Shown piece after piece: positions 20,274 through 28,861 of a stretch of DNA of 64,000 nt; positions within the stretch are counted from its first letter, which is position 1, and each line of letters starts with the position of its first letter. The notes below the pieces were generated by a model. The model did no database searches. It was given only the letters and a program-made list of their open reading frames with translations, and was not told where the DNA came from. The stretch spans positions 1 to 64,000 of the forward strand of contig JAUTXP010000013.1 of NCBI GenBank assembly GCA_030837965.1. The letters run 5' to 3'. The position numbers and the translations under genes were made by a program. Source of the DNA: Acidimicrobiaceae bacterium. Its GTDB lineage: Bacteria; Actinomycetota; Acidimicrobiia; Acidimicrobiales; JAUTXP01.

Positions 20274-21012
20274 CCCCGACGGCCTGCTGGTCGTCTACGG
20301 GCGGCGGCCCGTGCTCGAAGCCCTGGCCGACCAGCGGGTCCCGGTCGACGAGGTCCTCGTGTCCAGAAAGCTGAAGGCCGACGACGTGGTCGCCGCGGCC
20401 AAGGCCCGAGGGGTGCCGCTGCGCTTCGTCACGCCCGACAAGGTCACGCGGGTTTCCGGCAACGGCCGCCACGACCAGGGGCTGGTGGCCTTGGTGCGAC
20501 CGGCGCCGGTCCCGACCTTGTCCGACTCCCTCCCAGCCGGAGCCGTGCTCGTGCTCGACGGTGTCACCAACCCGCAGAACGTGGGCATGATCGTGCGCAG
20601 CGCGGCGGCGTTCGGCCTCACCGTCGTGCTTCCTGACGCGGGGTCGCCCGGCGTGGGCCCGTTGGTGGTGAAGGCGTCCGCGGGCATCGCCCTGTTCGCG
20701 CCCATCCGCCGATGTGCCACGGCCGCGGAGGCCGTGCGCCTGCTGCGCCAAGGGGGCTTTCGGCTGCTCGGGCTGGCCGCGGAGGCACCGTTGACGTTGT
20801 GGGACGCGCCACTGACCGCGGACGAGCCGGTGGCGTTCGTGCTCGGCAGCGAGACGGCGGGCGTGTCCGTGGAGGTGGACGAGTGGGTGGCCATTCCGAT
20901 CGGCGGCGGCGTCGAGTCCCTCAACGTGTCCGTGGCGGCGGGCATCGTCTGCGCCGAGGTGGCCCGGCGGCGACGCAGCAATGGACCTGAACGGCCTCGG
21001 GGTCGGCGTTGA
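20266..21012 (+). CDS. TrmH/RlmB-family rRNA 2'-O-methyltransferase
   Basis: 248 residues beginning at GTG in an eight-base overlap with the DUF1844 gene. The N-terminal L30e-like substrate domain VVYGRRPVLEALADQ is followed by SPOUT motifs NPQNVGMIVRSAAAFG, LGSETAGVS and IPIGGGVESLNVSVAAGI. RlmB (23S Gm2251) is the closest functional guess; the exact site is not determinable from sequence alone. It is the second SpoU-type methylase in the window. Confidence 0.88.
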   Translation: MPDPDGLLVVYGRRPVLEALADQRVPVDEVLVSRKLKADDVVAAAKARGVPLRFVTPDKVTRVSGNGRHDQGLVALVRPAPVPTLSDSLPAGAVLVLDGVTNPQNVGMIVRSAAAFGLTVVLPDAGSPGVGPLVVKASAGIALFAPIRRCATAAEAVRLLRQGGFRLLGLAAEAPLTLWDAPLTADEPVAFVLGSETAGVSVEVDEWVAIPIGGGVESLNVSVAAGIVCAEVARRRRSNGPERPRGRR

Positions 21013-21015
21013 GGG

Positions 21016-21045
21016 TGGACGACGCCAGGGACATAGTGGTATACC
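21016..21045 (+). promoter_or_regulatory. Promoter of the small secreted-protein gene
   Basis: TGGACG (21016-21021), 18 bases, TATACC (21040-21045), then 36 bases to the ATG. The -10 lies in the palindrome TGGTATACCA, also found at nearly the same distance in front of the DUF1800 gene (24285-24294). Confidence 0.55.
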
Positions 21046-21081
21046 AAGCACGGTAACGCCGCTCACCGACTGGGGTCCGAC

Positions 21082-21504
21082 ATGCGCACGTCCTCGCTAG
21101 CCCTCGCCGCCGTCGCCGTTCTCGGCGCCGCTGCACTGCCCGAGCCCGCCCACGCGGCCGGAGCCGCCAGCGGGACGATCCACGTGATGAGCCCTGCGCC
21201 CAGCCTGGTGCTTTCGGCCATGCAGGACAAGGCCTGCAACGACCGGCCCGAGACCCAGGGGACCGACGGGTACGTCTTCTCCGTCAGCCCGGGGACGACC
21301 CGGATCACGATCACCGGCACGCCCGCCGTGCCCGGCACGGTCGTGGACCTCGACGCCTACTTCGTGGACTCGAACTGCCGAGTCATCGGCACGGCCTGGG
21401 ACGGTGCGTACGTCCTCAACGCCCCCGTGCCCGGCGGCACCACCTATGTGCTGGTCGACCTGACCCTGGGCGCCGAAGTCACCTTCCGCGCCTCCTGGAC
21501 CTAG
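21082..21504 (+). CDS. Small secreted protein of unknown function
   Basis: 140 residues with a clear Sec signal peptide (MRTSSLALAAVAVLGAAALP, cleavage likely after AHA near residue 25). The mature part is about 115 residues with two Cys (CNDRPETQG and SNCRVIG) that could form a disulfide, and beta-rich alternation (TRITITGTPAVPGTVVDLDAYF). I do not recognise a family. It shares a promoter-like motif with the neighbouring DUF1800/DUF1501 pair and converges on it. Confidence 0.75.
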   Translation: MRTSSLALAAVAVLGAAALPEPAHAAGAASGTIHVMSPAPSLVLSAMQDKACNDRPETQGTDGYVFSVSPGTTRITITGTPAVPGTVVDLDAYFVDSNCRVIGTAWDGAYVLNAPVPGGTTYVLVDLTLGAEVTFRASWT

Positions 21505-21527
21505 AGGCCGCGCGGACCCCCCTCGAA

Positions 21528-21558
21528 CTTTTCCACAGCACCTGCTGCTGTGGAAAAG
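21528..21558. repeat. Palindromic repeat element, copy 3
   Basis: 13-bp perfect stem CTTTTCCACAGCA / TGCTGTGGAAAAG with loop CCTGC, between two convergent genes: 23 bases after the secreted-protein stop and 11 bases from the DUF1501 stop. Confidence 0.9.
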
Positions 21559-21569
21559 CGCGGGGGTGT

Positions 21570-22871
21570 CTAGGCGGTGGGCGTGAACAGGCCGGCGAGC
21601 GGGGTCACTGCGTCGTAACGGGGATCGGGGTCGCCCAGCCAGTCGCGCAGCACCGAGGCGTACACCGAGCGCACGTCGGTCGTCATCTGCACGTTGTCGG
21701 CGGGCGCCAGCGGAGACCCGAGGGCGGGATGGTCGCCCTTCAAGCCACCCACGACTGACGGACCGATGAGGAAGACCGGCCCCGCCGCGCCATGGTCGGT
21801 GCCCGTCACCGTGCCCGCCCCGTTCTCGCCGATGCGACGCCCGAACTCGCTGTAGACGAGCACCAGCGTCTTGGCCGCGTCGTCGGCGCTCATCGGCCCG
21901 AGACCCAGGTCCTGGCCGCGGTAGGCGCCCGTGAAGAAGGCGCCGATGGATGCGTCGAGGTCGTCGAGCAACGGCTCGTGGTACTTCTTCTGCGCGTTGT
22001 GGGTGTCGAAGCCCGCGTGCTCGACGAACACCACTTCCAGGCCGAGTCCCTGCTCGAACAGCACGCGGGCGTTCATGAGCATCCGCGACAGGTTGGTGGG
22101 GCCGCCCGGCGGCACGGGCGTGGCCTCGAAGTCGTCGACCAGCCCAACGGTGGAGCGGGCCACCGCCCCTGCCGCCCGCCGCACCGGCTCCCCCGCGTTC
22201 GAACCGGCGAAGCGGGCCAAGGCCTGGTGCCGGACATCGGCATACGGATCGGTGCCGTCCGTGAAGCGGGTCTCGGCGATGCCGGTGACGAGCGCCCCGG
22301 TCTCGCGCTCCCCCGTCAGCAACAACGGCAGGTCGGTGCCGAACGCCAGCGCCCTGACCTCGCCGTCGGCGATGCCAACGCGGTCGATGTGCCTTCCGAG
22401 CCATCCCGAGTCCGGCGCCCGGTCCGGCTGGCCCGACTGCCAGATGTCCGACGAGGTGAAGTGCGAGTAGTTGTGGTTCGGGTAGTCGACGCCTTGGACG
22501 ATGGCGACCTGCCCGCTCTCGTACAGCCCGTGCAGCGTGGTCAGCTTGGGGTTGAGGCCCAAGGCCTGCTCGGCATCGCCCGGCCGGTCCAGCGGGAGCA
22601 GCACGCTGGTCGGATAGGCGAGCGTGGGACGGACCTTCTCGTAGACCGAGCGCCGATTGGCCCCGCCCACGTCGGCCATGGGCACGACGGTGTTGAGCCC
22701 GTCGTTCCCGCCGAACAGCGAGATGACCACGATGCGGTGACGGGCCGATGCGGCCGGGTCGACGAAGGAGGCGAGGGCCCGTCCGGTGCGCAAGACGGCC
22801 GGGCCGACGAGCTGCACCCCGACCAGCCCTCCGAGGCCGGCCAGGAAGTGACGGCGTGAGATGTCCTGCAC
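21570..22871 (-). CDS. DUF1501 family secreted protein (Tat substrate)
   Basis: 433 residues. A twin-arginine signal ISRRHFLAGLGG lies at residues 4-15, so the protein is probably exported folded. The DUF1501 core shows VISLFGGNDGLNTVVP, FVEHAGFDTHNAQ, LVLVYSEFGRRIGEN and TGTDHGAAGPVFLIG, resembling the sulfatase/alkaline-phosphatase fold. The GTG at 22871 starts two bases after the DUF1800 stop. DUF1501 and DUF1800 genes are usually paired; the activity is unknown. Confidence 0.88.
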   Translation of the reverse strand: MQDISRRHFLAGLGGLVGVQLVGPAVLRTGRALASFVDPAASARHRIVVISLFGGNDGLNTVVPMADVGGANRRSVYEKVRPTLAYPTSVLLPLDRPGDAEQALGLNPKLTTLHGLYESGQVAIVQGVDYPNHNYSHFTSSDIWQSGQPDRAPDSGWLGRHIDRVGIADGEVRALAFGTDLPLLLTGERETGALVTGIAETRFTDGTDPYADVRHQALARFAGSNAGEPVRRAAGAVARSTVGLVDDFEATPVPPGGPTNLSRMLMNARVLFEQGLGLEVVFVEHAGFDTHNAQKKYHEPLLDDLDASIGAFFTGAYRGQDLGLGPMSADDAAKTLVLVYSEFGRRIGENGAGTVTGTDHGAAGPVFLIGPSVVGGLKGDHPALGSPLAPADNVQMTTDVRSVYASVLRDWLGDPDPRYDAVTPLAGLFTPTA

Positions 22872-22873
22872 GG

Positions 22874-24250
22874 TCAGACCACCATCCAGTCGGGGCTCGT
22901 CAGCAACAGGGCCAGAACCCCGAGCTGTCGGACCTCCTCGCTCAGCGACGGGTCCTGTGCGTCGACGTGCTCGCGGATCACGCGCGCCGTGTTGGCGTCC
23001 AGTGAGGCCATGCCGAACCGGGCCGTCCACGCGTCGAGGTCGTTCGACGGCGGGAGCAGGACCCGTCCTGGTCCGGTCGTGTCGCGCGCATAGAAGAGGG
23101 TGAAGGCCAGGTCGTAGCGGGCCAGCAGCGTGGCCGGGGTCAGCCACCGCAGCCCCATGGGCCAGCCCCCGACGTTCGGCGGCTTGAAGGGCTGCTGCCC
23201 GAGGCGTCCGAGGAGGCGGATGACGACGGGCATCGCGCTTCCCGTCAACGGAATGCCGATGGCCTTGGCCGCCGACACGAGCACGTCGACCGGAGGCCGC
23301 ACGTGTTGGCGGCCGGCGGCGTGGTCGGGATGGCGGAACTCGTCGGCCAGGAGCATGGCGCGGACCGCGGCCTGCAGGTCGAAGTCGGTCGACCGCAGCG
23401 TGTCGGCGACCTTGGCCACCAGCGGATCGTCTCCGCTCGCCACATAGGCGAAGGCACACACCAGTTTCCGAGCCAGAAAGCGGGGGGCGACGGGCTGGGC
23501 CAGGGCGATGTCGGTGATGGCCTCGTGCTCGGCCGCGCCCAGGTTGGGGACGGTCCGGCCGAGGATGCGCTTCACCCCGTTGTCGTGAAGGGTCGGGTCG
23601 AACTGCACCGTCCGGGCGTAGATGTTCGTGCCCCATCCGGTGAAGGCGCGCGCCGCCTCCCGCACGTCCTGCTCGGTGTAGACTTGCGGGTCCTTGCCCA
23701 GGGTGAACAGCTCGAAGAACTCGCGGGCGTAGTTCTCGTTCGGATGGGGCGTGCGGTTGTCCTGGCCGCTGAGCCACCACAGCATGGCCGAGTCCACGTT
23801 CATGGCATTGGCCATGGCCCGGAAGCTGCCCAGCGCGTGGTCGCGGAGCAGTTGGTTCTGCACCAGCATCATCCCGGCATCGGGGAAGGGGCCGTAGGCG
23901 GTAGCCCAGTGGCCGTGCCAGAACAGCGTCAGCCGTTCGAGCAGCGGCCATGGCGTGGTGCGCATCCGCTCCAGCCACCACGTCTGGATCATGTCGAGCT
24001 TGGGGGTGGCGTTCTCGTCCACGACGCCGCCCCAGGCGTACAGCGCGTTGCGGGTGGCGTCGTCGGGCTGCGTGCGCAGCGGGCCGGGCGGGGGCACGGC
24101 CAGCAGGCTGTCGACCATGTCGACGTACGGACGGCCCGTCCACTGGTCGAGCTCCGCGGCGCTGGCGCCGAAGGCCACGCGGGCGAACAGGCGCGCCACA
24201 TCCTCGCGAGTGGTCAGCAATGTCGAAACAGCGGTGGTGCTCCCCAGCAC
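22874..24250 (-). CDS. DUF1800 family protein
   Basis: 458 residues. Family features include DVARLFARVAFGAS at the N-terminus, LFWHGHWAT, NYAREFFELFTLGKD and FLARKLVCAFAYVASGD. It is translated just before the DUF1501 protein and the two are commonly encoded together; a role outside the cytoplasm with the Tat-exported partner is likely but unproven. I see no clear signal peptide on this protein. Confidence 0.87.
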   Translation of the reverse strand: MLGSTTAVSTLLTTREDVARLFARVAFGASAAELDQWTGRPYVDMVDSLLAVPPPGPLRTQPDDATRNALYAWGGVVDENATPKLDMIQTWWLERMRTTPWPLLERLTLFWHGHWATAYGPFPDAGMMLVQNQLLRDHALGSFRAMANAMNVDSAMLWWLSGQDNRTPHPNENYAREFFELFTLGKDPQVYTEQDVREAARAFTGWGTNIYARTVQFDPTLHDNGVKRILGRTVPNLGAAEHEAITDIALAQPVAPRFLARKLVCAFAYVASGDDPLVAKVADTLRSTDFDLQAAVRAMLLADEFRHPDHAAGRQHVRPPVDVLVSAAKAIGIPLTGSAMPVVIRLLGRLGQQPFKPPNVGGWPMGLRWLTPATLLARYDLAFTLFYARDTTGPGRVLLPPSNDLDAWTARFGMASLDANTARVIREHVDAQDPSLSEEVRQLGVLALLLTSPDWMVV

Positions 24251-24285
24251 GGTCCTCGTATCCCCCTGACGGCGGTGCCCTCTTG

Positions 24286-24314
24286 GTATACCACGCCGCC
24301 GCTCGGCCCGTCAA
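24286..24314 (-). promoter_or_regulatory. Promoter of the DUF1800-DUF1501 operon
   Basis: On the minus strand TTGACG (24309-24314), 17 bases, TATACC (24286-24291), then 35 bases to the ATG. The -10 lies in TGGTATACCA, as at 21037-21046. Confidence 0.6.
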
Positions 24315-24364
24315 CGCGGCACTCCGCGGCCCTGTGCCCCCGGAAACACCGGGCTTGTGCGCGG

Positions 24365-24580
24365 CTACGGGCTGGTCGGTGGGGCGGAAGCGATCCGGGT
24401 CGCCTCCCACCGGCCCATGTGGCCGGCCACGACCTCGAACGTCACGGGCGTGTCCTGCTCGATGGTGCGGGTGCCGTCCGCGATCTGCGTGCAGTGGAAC
24501 GGGTACCGGGTGCCGTCGTCGGCCTCGATGTCCCCCAATCCGGCCGCGTCGTCGAAGCGCGCGACCCGGCCCGATTGCAT
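24365..24580 (-). CDS. Cold-shock-domain-like small protein
   Basis: 71 residues: GRVARFDDAAGLGDIEADDGTR resembles the CSD opening (G-V-K-F..GFG-I), then YPFHCTQIADGTRTIEQDTPVTFEVVAG. It lacks the canonical aromatic RNP1 (KGFGFI), so nucleic-acid binding may differ. It starts four bases after the hisG stop and is probably co-transcribed with it. Confidence 0.75.
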   Translation of the reverse strand: MQSGRVARFDDAAGLGDIEADDGTRYPFHCTQIADGTRTIEQDTPVTFEVVAGHMGRWEATRIASAPPTSP

Positions 24581-24584
24581 CGGC

Positions 24585-25475
24585 TCAGTGGACGATCTTG
24601 GCGAGGGGCAGTTCGATGATGTCGGTGGCGCCCGCGTCCTTGAGGGCCGGGATCAACACGTTGATGTCGGCCTTAGGGACCACCGTCTCCACCGCGTAGC
24701 CGTCCTCGCCGAACAGCTTCGACACGGTTGGCGACTTCATGGCGGGCAGCAGCTCGATGACCCGGTCCAAGTCGTCGCCCGCCACGTTCAGCTTGACCAG
24801 CACCTTGCCCCGCGCCTCCAGCGTGCCCTGCAACAGCGTGAGCACCTGCTGCATGGCGTGGCGCTTGTCCGAGTCCTCGCACGAGGCGGGGTTGGCGATC
24901 AGCTCGGTGAAGCTGATCAGCACGGTGTCCACGATGCGCAGGCCGTTGTTGCGCAAAGCCCGCCCGGTCTCGGTGATCTCCACCACCGCGTCGGCCACGC
25001 CCAAGGCGATCTTGGCCTCGGTCGCACCATGGGACAGCGTGATCTCGGCGTCGGTGATCCCGTGCTTCTCCAGGTACCTGCGCGTCAGCTCGCGGTACTC
25101 GGTGTTCACCCGTACGACGCCGCCGAGGGCGGCCAGGTCGTCCACCGACTGCACCGGGGACTCGTTGGCCACCGCGAGCACGACCCGGATGGGCAGGGCC
25201 GTGGCCTTCGAGTATTGGAGCTCGCCGAGGGACACGACCTCGCTGGCCGTCTCCTCGATCCAGTCCCGCCCGGTGATGCCCATGTCGAACAGGCCCGACG
25301 CCACATAGCGCGGGATCTCCTGGGGCCGCAGGACCGCGACCTCCGTGATGCGGGGGTCGGCGATGGTGGCCTGGTACTCGACCGACGAGGACCGGCGCAC
25401 GGGCAGGTCGGCGGCCTCGAACAGGTCGAGCGTGGCCCGCTCCAACGAGCCCTTCGGCAGCACCAGCTTCAGCAT
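24585..25475 (-). CDS. hisG: ATP phosphoribosyltransferase
   Basis: 296-residue first enzyme of histidine synthesis. It is the long (HisG_L) form with the C-terminal ACT-like regulatory domain (SPTVSKLFGEDGYAVETVVP onward). LVLPKGSLERATLDLFEAAD, GITGRDWIEE and DAVVEITETGRALRNNGL are family motifs. The start ATG shares one base with the ribH stop (TGATG). hisE, often its neighbour, is not in the window. Confidence 0.94.
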   Translation of the reverse strand: MLKLVLPKGSLERATLDLFEAADLPVRRSSSVEYQATIADPRITEVAVLRPQEIPRYVASGLFDMGITGRDWIEETASEVVSLGELQYSKATALPIRVVLAVANESPVQSVDDLAALGGVVRVNTEYRELTRRYLEKHGITDAEITLSHGATEAKIALGVADAVVEITETGRALRNNGLRIVDTVLISFTELIANPASCEDSDKRHAMQQVLTLLQGTLEARGKVLVKLNVAGDDLDRVIELLPAMKSPTVSKLFGEDGYAVETVVPKADINVLIPALKDAGATDIIELPLAKIVH

Positions 25476-26008
25476 CACCGCCCCCCTTCCGACTTTTCCA
25501 CAGCACCTGCTGCTGTGGAAAAGCGCGAGGGGGTGGGGAGGCTGCGGTGGAGGGCGGCCATCTCGATGGCCACTTCGGCCGACTCGAAGCCCTTGTCGAT
25601 GCGCTCCTCGGCCTGCTCGACGGTGTTGGTCGTGAGCACGCCGAACACGCAGGGCACGCCCGTGTCCAACTGCACCCGCATCAGTCCCGACGCGCACTCC
25701 CCCGCCACGAAGTCGAAGTGCGGCGTGTCTCCACGGATGACGGCTCCGAGCCCGATCACGGCGTCGACCGACGGGGCCAGCCAGGCCGCGGCCATCGGGA
25801 TCTCGAAGGCGCCAGGGACCCACACCACCTCGGGCTCGGGCGCTCCGTACTTCTCCAACGCGGCCTTGGCCCCGTCGAGCAACGGCCCGGTGATGAAGTC
25901 GTTGAAGCGGCCGCACACGATGGCGACGCGCACGCCCCGCCCGTCCGCCTCCGGGCGCTTGCCGCGCGTCTTCTCAGTTGCCGAGTCGGCGAAATCAGGT
26001 GAGGTCAT
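25475..26008 (-). CDS. ribH: 6,7-dimethyl-8-ribityllumazine synthase with repeat-encoded tail
   Basis: 177 residues. It condenses the pyrimidine and butanone-phosphate precursors to lumazine. The core is present: [50 protein letters not shown] and FGVLTTNT. The N-terminus (about 20 residues) is a hydrophilic extension overlapping ribBA by 14 bases. The C-terminal residues [11 protein letters not shown] (about 163-173) are translated from palindromic repeat copy 4, so the element extends the protein. Confidence 0.93.
   Translation of the reverse strand: MTSPDFADSATEKTRGKRPEADGRGVRVAIVCGRFNDFITGPLLDGAKAALEKYGAPEPEVVWVPGAFEIPMAAAWLAPSVDAVIGLGAVIRGDTPHFDFVAGECASGLMRVQLDTGVPCVFGVLTTNTVEQAEERIDKGFESAEVAIEMAALHRSLPTPSRFSTAAGAVEKSEGGR
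25493..25523. repeat. Palindromic repeat element, copy 4 (inside the ribH frame)
   Basis: 13-bp perfect stem CTTTTCCACAGCA / TGCTGTGGAAAAG with loop CCTGC. Unlike most other copies it lies within a coding frame, at the 3' end of ribH, just upstream of the hisG ribosome-binding site (GGAAGGGGGG). Confidence 0.9.
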
Positions 26009-27212
26009 CCAGTCCGTCCAGCAGGTGGCCCATCCGCTCGCGCTTGGTGCGGAGGTAGTCGATGTTCTCCGGGTTGGGGACCGACTCCAGCGGCACCCGC
26101 TCGACGATGTCGATGCCGAACCCCTCGAGTCCACCGTACTTGGCCGGGTTATTGGTCAACACCCTCATCGTGGTCACGCCCACGTCGACGAGGATCTGGG
26201 CCCCGATGCCGTACTCGCGAGAGTCGACGGGCAGGCCCAGGTCGAGGTTGGCGTCGACCGTGTCCCGCCCTTGCTCTTGGAGGTTGTAGGCCCGCAGCTT
26301 GTGGCCGATGCCGATGCCGCGGCCCTCGTGGCCGCGCAGGTACACGATCACGCCCAAGCCCTCGTCGGCGATGCGCTTCAAGGCGGCATCGAGTTGCGGT
26401 CCGCAATCGCAGCGCAGCGAGCCGAACACGTCGCCGGTGAGGCACTCGCTGTGCACCCGCACCAACACGTTGTCCTCGCCTTGCACCGCGCCCTTGACGA
26501 AGGCCAGGTGCTGCTCGCCGTCGAGCACGGACTCGTAGACGTAACAGGTGAAGTCGCCGTACTGGGTGGGGATTCGAGCCTCCGCCACCCGCTTCACCAG
26601 CTTGTCGTTCTGGCGGCGGTAGCGGATGAGGTCGGCGATGGAGATGATCAGCAGGTCGTACTCCTGGGCGAAGTCCTGGAGCTCGGGCAGCCGGGCCATG
26701 TCCGTCTTCTTGTGGTCGACCACCTCGCACAGAACGCCCGCCGGGTACAGCCCGGCCATGCGGGCCAGGTCGACGGCGGCCTCAGTGTGGCCCGCCCGCT
26801 TCAGCACGCCGCCGTGGGCGTAGCGCAGCGGGAAGATGTGGCCGGGTCGGGCCAGGTCGTCGGGCCTGGTGGACGGGTCGATCAAGGCCTGGATGGTGGC
26901 GGTCCGGTCGAAGGCGGAGATGCCGGTGGACGTGCCGTGACGGAAGTCCACGCTCACCGTGAACGCGGTGCGGTGCGACTCCGTGTTGGTCGTGACCATC
27001 AAAGGCAGGTCCAACTCGTCCAAGCGCTCGGGGGTCATGGGCGCGCAGATGAGGCCCGACGTGTGCTGGAGGAAGAAGGCGATCTTCTCCGGCGTGGCCG
27101 CCTCCGCGGCCATGATCAGGTCGCCTTCGTTCTCGCGGTCCTCGTCGTCCACCACCACGACGATCTCGCCACGGCCGATGGCGGCCACTGCCTTCTCAAT
27201 GGAGGCGAACAT
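25995..27212 (-). CDS. ribBA: Bifunctional DHBP synthase / GTP cyclohydrolase II
   Basis: 405 residues. The N-terminal RibB domain (about 1-200) has [16 protein letters not shown] and the C-terminal RibA domain (about 205-400) has the zinc Cys set [17 protein letters not shown] and [10 protein letters not shown]. The two domains supply both branches of riboflavin synthesis. The start codon directly follows the ribE stop. Confidence 0.97.
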   Translation of the reverse strand: MFASIEKAVAAIGRGEIVVVVDDEDRENEGDLIMAAEAATPEKIAFFLQHTSGLICAPMTPERLDELDLPLMVTTNTESHRTAFTVSVDFRHGTSTGISAFDRTATIQALIDPSTRPDDLARPGHIFPLRYAHGGVLKRAGHTEAAVDLARMAGLYPAGVLCEVVDHKKTDMARLPELQDFAQEYDLLIISIADLIRYRRQNDKLVKRVAEARIPTQYGDFTCYVYESVLDGEQHLAFVKGAVQGEDNVLVRVHSECLTGDVFGSLRCDCGPQLDAALKRIADEGLGVIVYLRGHEGRGIGIGHKLRAYNLQEQGRDTVDANLDLGLPVDSREYGIGAQILVDVGVTTMRVLTNNPAKYGGLEGFGIDIVERVPLESVPNPENIDYLRTKRERMGHLLDGLDDLT

Positions 27213-27794
27213 CTAGCTGGGTCCTTCCTCGTCGTCGCGGCCGAGCAGGCGCTCGACGTACTTGGCCACCACGTCGATCTCGATGTTGACCCGCTCGCCT
27301 GGGCGCTTGAAGCCAAGGGTCGTCACCTCGGCCGTGTGCGGGATGACGGCCACCGTGAACCCGTCGTCCAGCACGTCGACCACGGTCAGGCTGCACCCGT
27401 CCACCGTCACCGAGCCCTTCACCACGACATACCGCAACAGGTCTGAGGGGATGCGCACCCGGAGGTCGGGCGCGGCGGTGACGATGGTGCCGACGGCGTC
27501 GACGTGGCCTTGCACCAAGTGGCCGCCGAGGCGGTCGCCCAGCCGCATGGGGCGCTCGAGGTTGACCCGGTCGCCGGGGGCCAGGTCGGCCAGGACGGTT
27601 CGGCTCAAGGTCTCGTCCACCGCGGTGGCCGTCCACCAGCCCGGGCCGATGTCCGTCACCGTCACGCAGCAGCCGTTGACGGCGATGGAGTCGCCCAGCT
27701 TGGCGTCCTCGATCACGGTCTGGGCGCCAAAGCGGAAGTCCCCGCCGTCGCGCTCGATGACCACGCCCAGCTCCTCGACTATGCCAGTGAACAC
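27213..27794 (-). CDS. ribE: Riboflavin synthase alpha subunit
   Basis: 193 residues in two similar lumazine-binding barrels: FTGIVEELG at the start, LGDSIAVNGCCVTVTDI and its repeat VVKGSVTVDGCSLTVVDV. The GTG at 27794 lies inside the ribD 3' end (16-base overlap). Dismutation of two lumazines gives riboflavin. Confidence 0.96.
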   Translation of the reverse strand: MFTGIVEELGVVIERDGGDFRFGAQTVIEDAKLGDSIAVNGCCVTVTDIGPGWWTATAVDETLSRTVLADLAPGDRVNLERPMRLGDRLGGHLVQGHVDAVGTIVTAAPDLRVRIPSDLLRYVVVKGSVTVDGCSLTVVDVLDDGFTVAVIPHTAEVTTLGFKRPGERVNIEIDVVAKYVERLLGRDDEEGPS

Positions 27795-28783
27795 AGCTCC
27801 ACCTTCAGGTCTGGGCCCAGGCGCTCCACGCTGGCGATGCGGCCCCGCCACACGTCGTCCATGGTGGGCGCGCCGGGACCGGCGAACAAAGCGCGGGCGT
27901 CGTCGCCGCCGAACAGGACCGGGGCTAGGTACAGGACGTAGCGGTCGACGAGCCCGGCTCGGTGAAAGGCGTGGGCCACCGACGCGCCGCCTTCGACCAG
28001 CAGTTGCAACACGCCTCTGCGGCCGAGGTCGGCCAGCACGTCGGCCAGGTCGCCCGACATGCGCAGGGCCGGGTTGACCTTGGCCTCTTCGGGCACGTCG
28101 TCGTGGGCGAGAACGACCCGAAGGGGGTCGGGCCGCTGCGTAGCGGGGTCGGAATCGACGTGGCGGACAGTGAGGCTGGGGTCGTCGTGGCGCACGGTTC
28201 CTGCGCCCACGAGCACGGCGTCGGACTCGGCCCTCAGCCGGTGGGCGTCGGTGCGGGCGGGCTGGCCCGTGATCCACTGGCTGGACCCGTCGGGCGCGGC
28301 GGTGCGGCCGTCCAGGGTCGCGGCCAGCTTGAGCACCACCCAGGGCGTGCCCGTGCGCCGGTGCTTGAGGTAGGGGGCGAGCTGGTCGGTCACCTCGTCG
28401 GCACCGATGCCCACGTCGACGGCGATGCCCGCTCCTTGGAGGGCGGCGATCCCCTGGCCCGCGACCTGCGGGTCCGGGTCCTCGATGCCGATCACGACAC
28501 GGGCGATGCCCGCGGCGACGACGGCATCGGTGCACGGCGGCGTGCGGCCGTGGTGGGAACAGGGCTCCAGCGTGGAGTAGAGCGTGGCGCCGCGGGCCGC
28601 GTCGCCCGCGGCGTCAAGGGCGACGATCTCGGCGTGCGGACCGCCCGGCGGCCTCGTCGCGCCCTCATACGTGCGGCCGTCCGCGGTGACGACGAGCGCC
28701 CCCACCCAGGGGTTGGGCGAGGTGGTGGCGCGCACGGACGCGGCCACTTCCACCGCCCTGCGCATGGCCTCCTCGTCGGTCAC
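27779..28783 (-). CDS. ribD: Bifunctional riboflavin deaminase/reductase
   Basis: 334 residues. The N-terminal deaminase has the zinc set PHAEIVALDAAG and EPCSHHGRTPPCTDA; the C-terminal reductase has VVLKLAATLDGRTA and LVEGGASVAHAF. First gene of ribD-ribE-ribBA-ribH-hisG. Only 78 bases separate it from mog, too few for an FMN riboswitch. Confidence 0.96.
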   Translation of the reverse strand: MTDEEAMRRAVEVAASVRATTSPNPWVGALVVTADGRTYEGATRPPGGPHAEIVALDAAGDAARGATLYSTLEPCSHHGRTPPCTDAVVAAGIARVVIGIEDPDPQVAGQGIAALQGAGIAVDVGIGADEVTDQLAPYLKHRRTGTPWVVLKLAATLDGRTAAPDGSSQWITGQPARTDAHRLRAESDAVLVGAGTVRHDDPSLTVRHVDSDPATQRPDPLRVVLAHDDVPEEAKVNPALRMSGDLADVLADLGRRGVLQLLVEGGASVAHAFHRAGLVDRYVLYLAPVLFGGDDARALFAGPGAPTMDDVWRGRIASVERLGPDLKVELCSLA

Positions 28784-28816
28784 GGCCCCGATTGTAAGGC
28801 GCGCCTAACATTTCCT

Positions 28817-28853
28817 CATCTTTTCCACAGCACCTGCTGCTGTGGAAAAGATG
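28817..28853. repeat. Palindromic repeat element, copy 5
   Basis: 16-bp perfect stem (CATCTTTTCCACAGCA / TGCTGTGGAAAAGATG) with loop CCTGC, eight bases after the mog stop and 33 bases before the ribD start. Longest stem of the family here. Confidence 0.9.
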
Positions 28854-28861
28854 GCGGGGGG

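Noticed and set aside
28784-28861. FMN riboswitch upstream of ribD
   Set aside because: Only 78 bases separate mog and ribD, half occupied by palindrome copy 5; no RFN-element motifs are seen.
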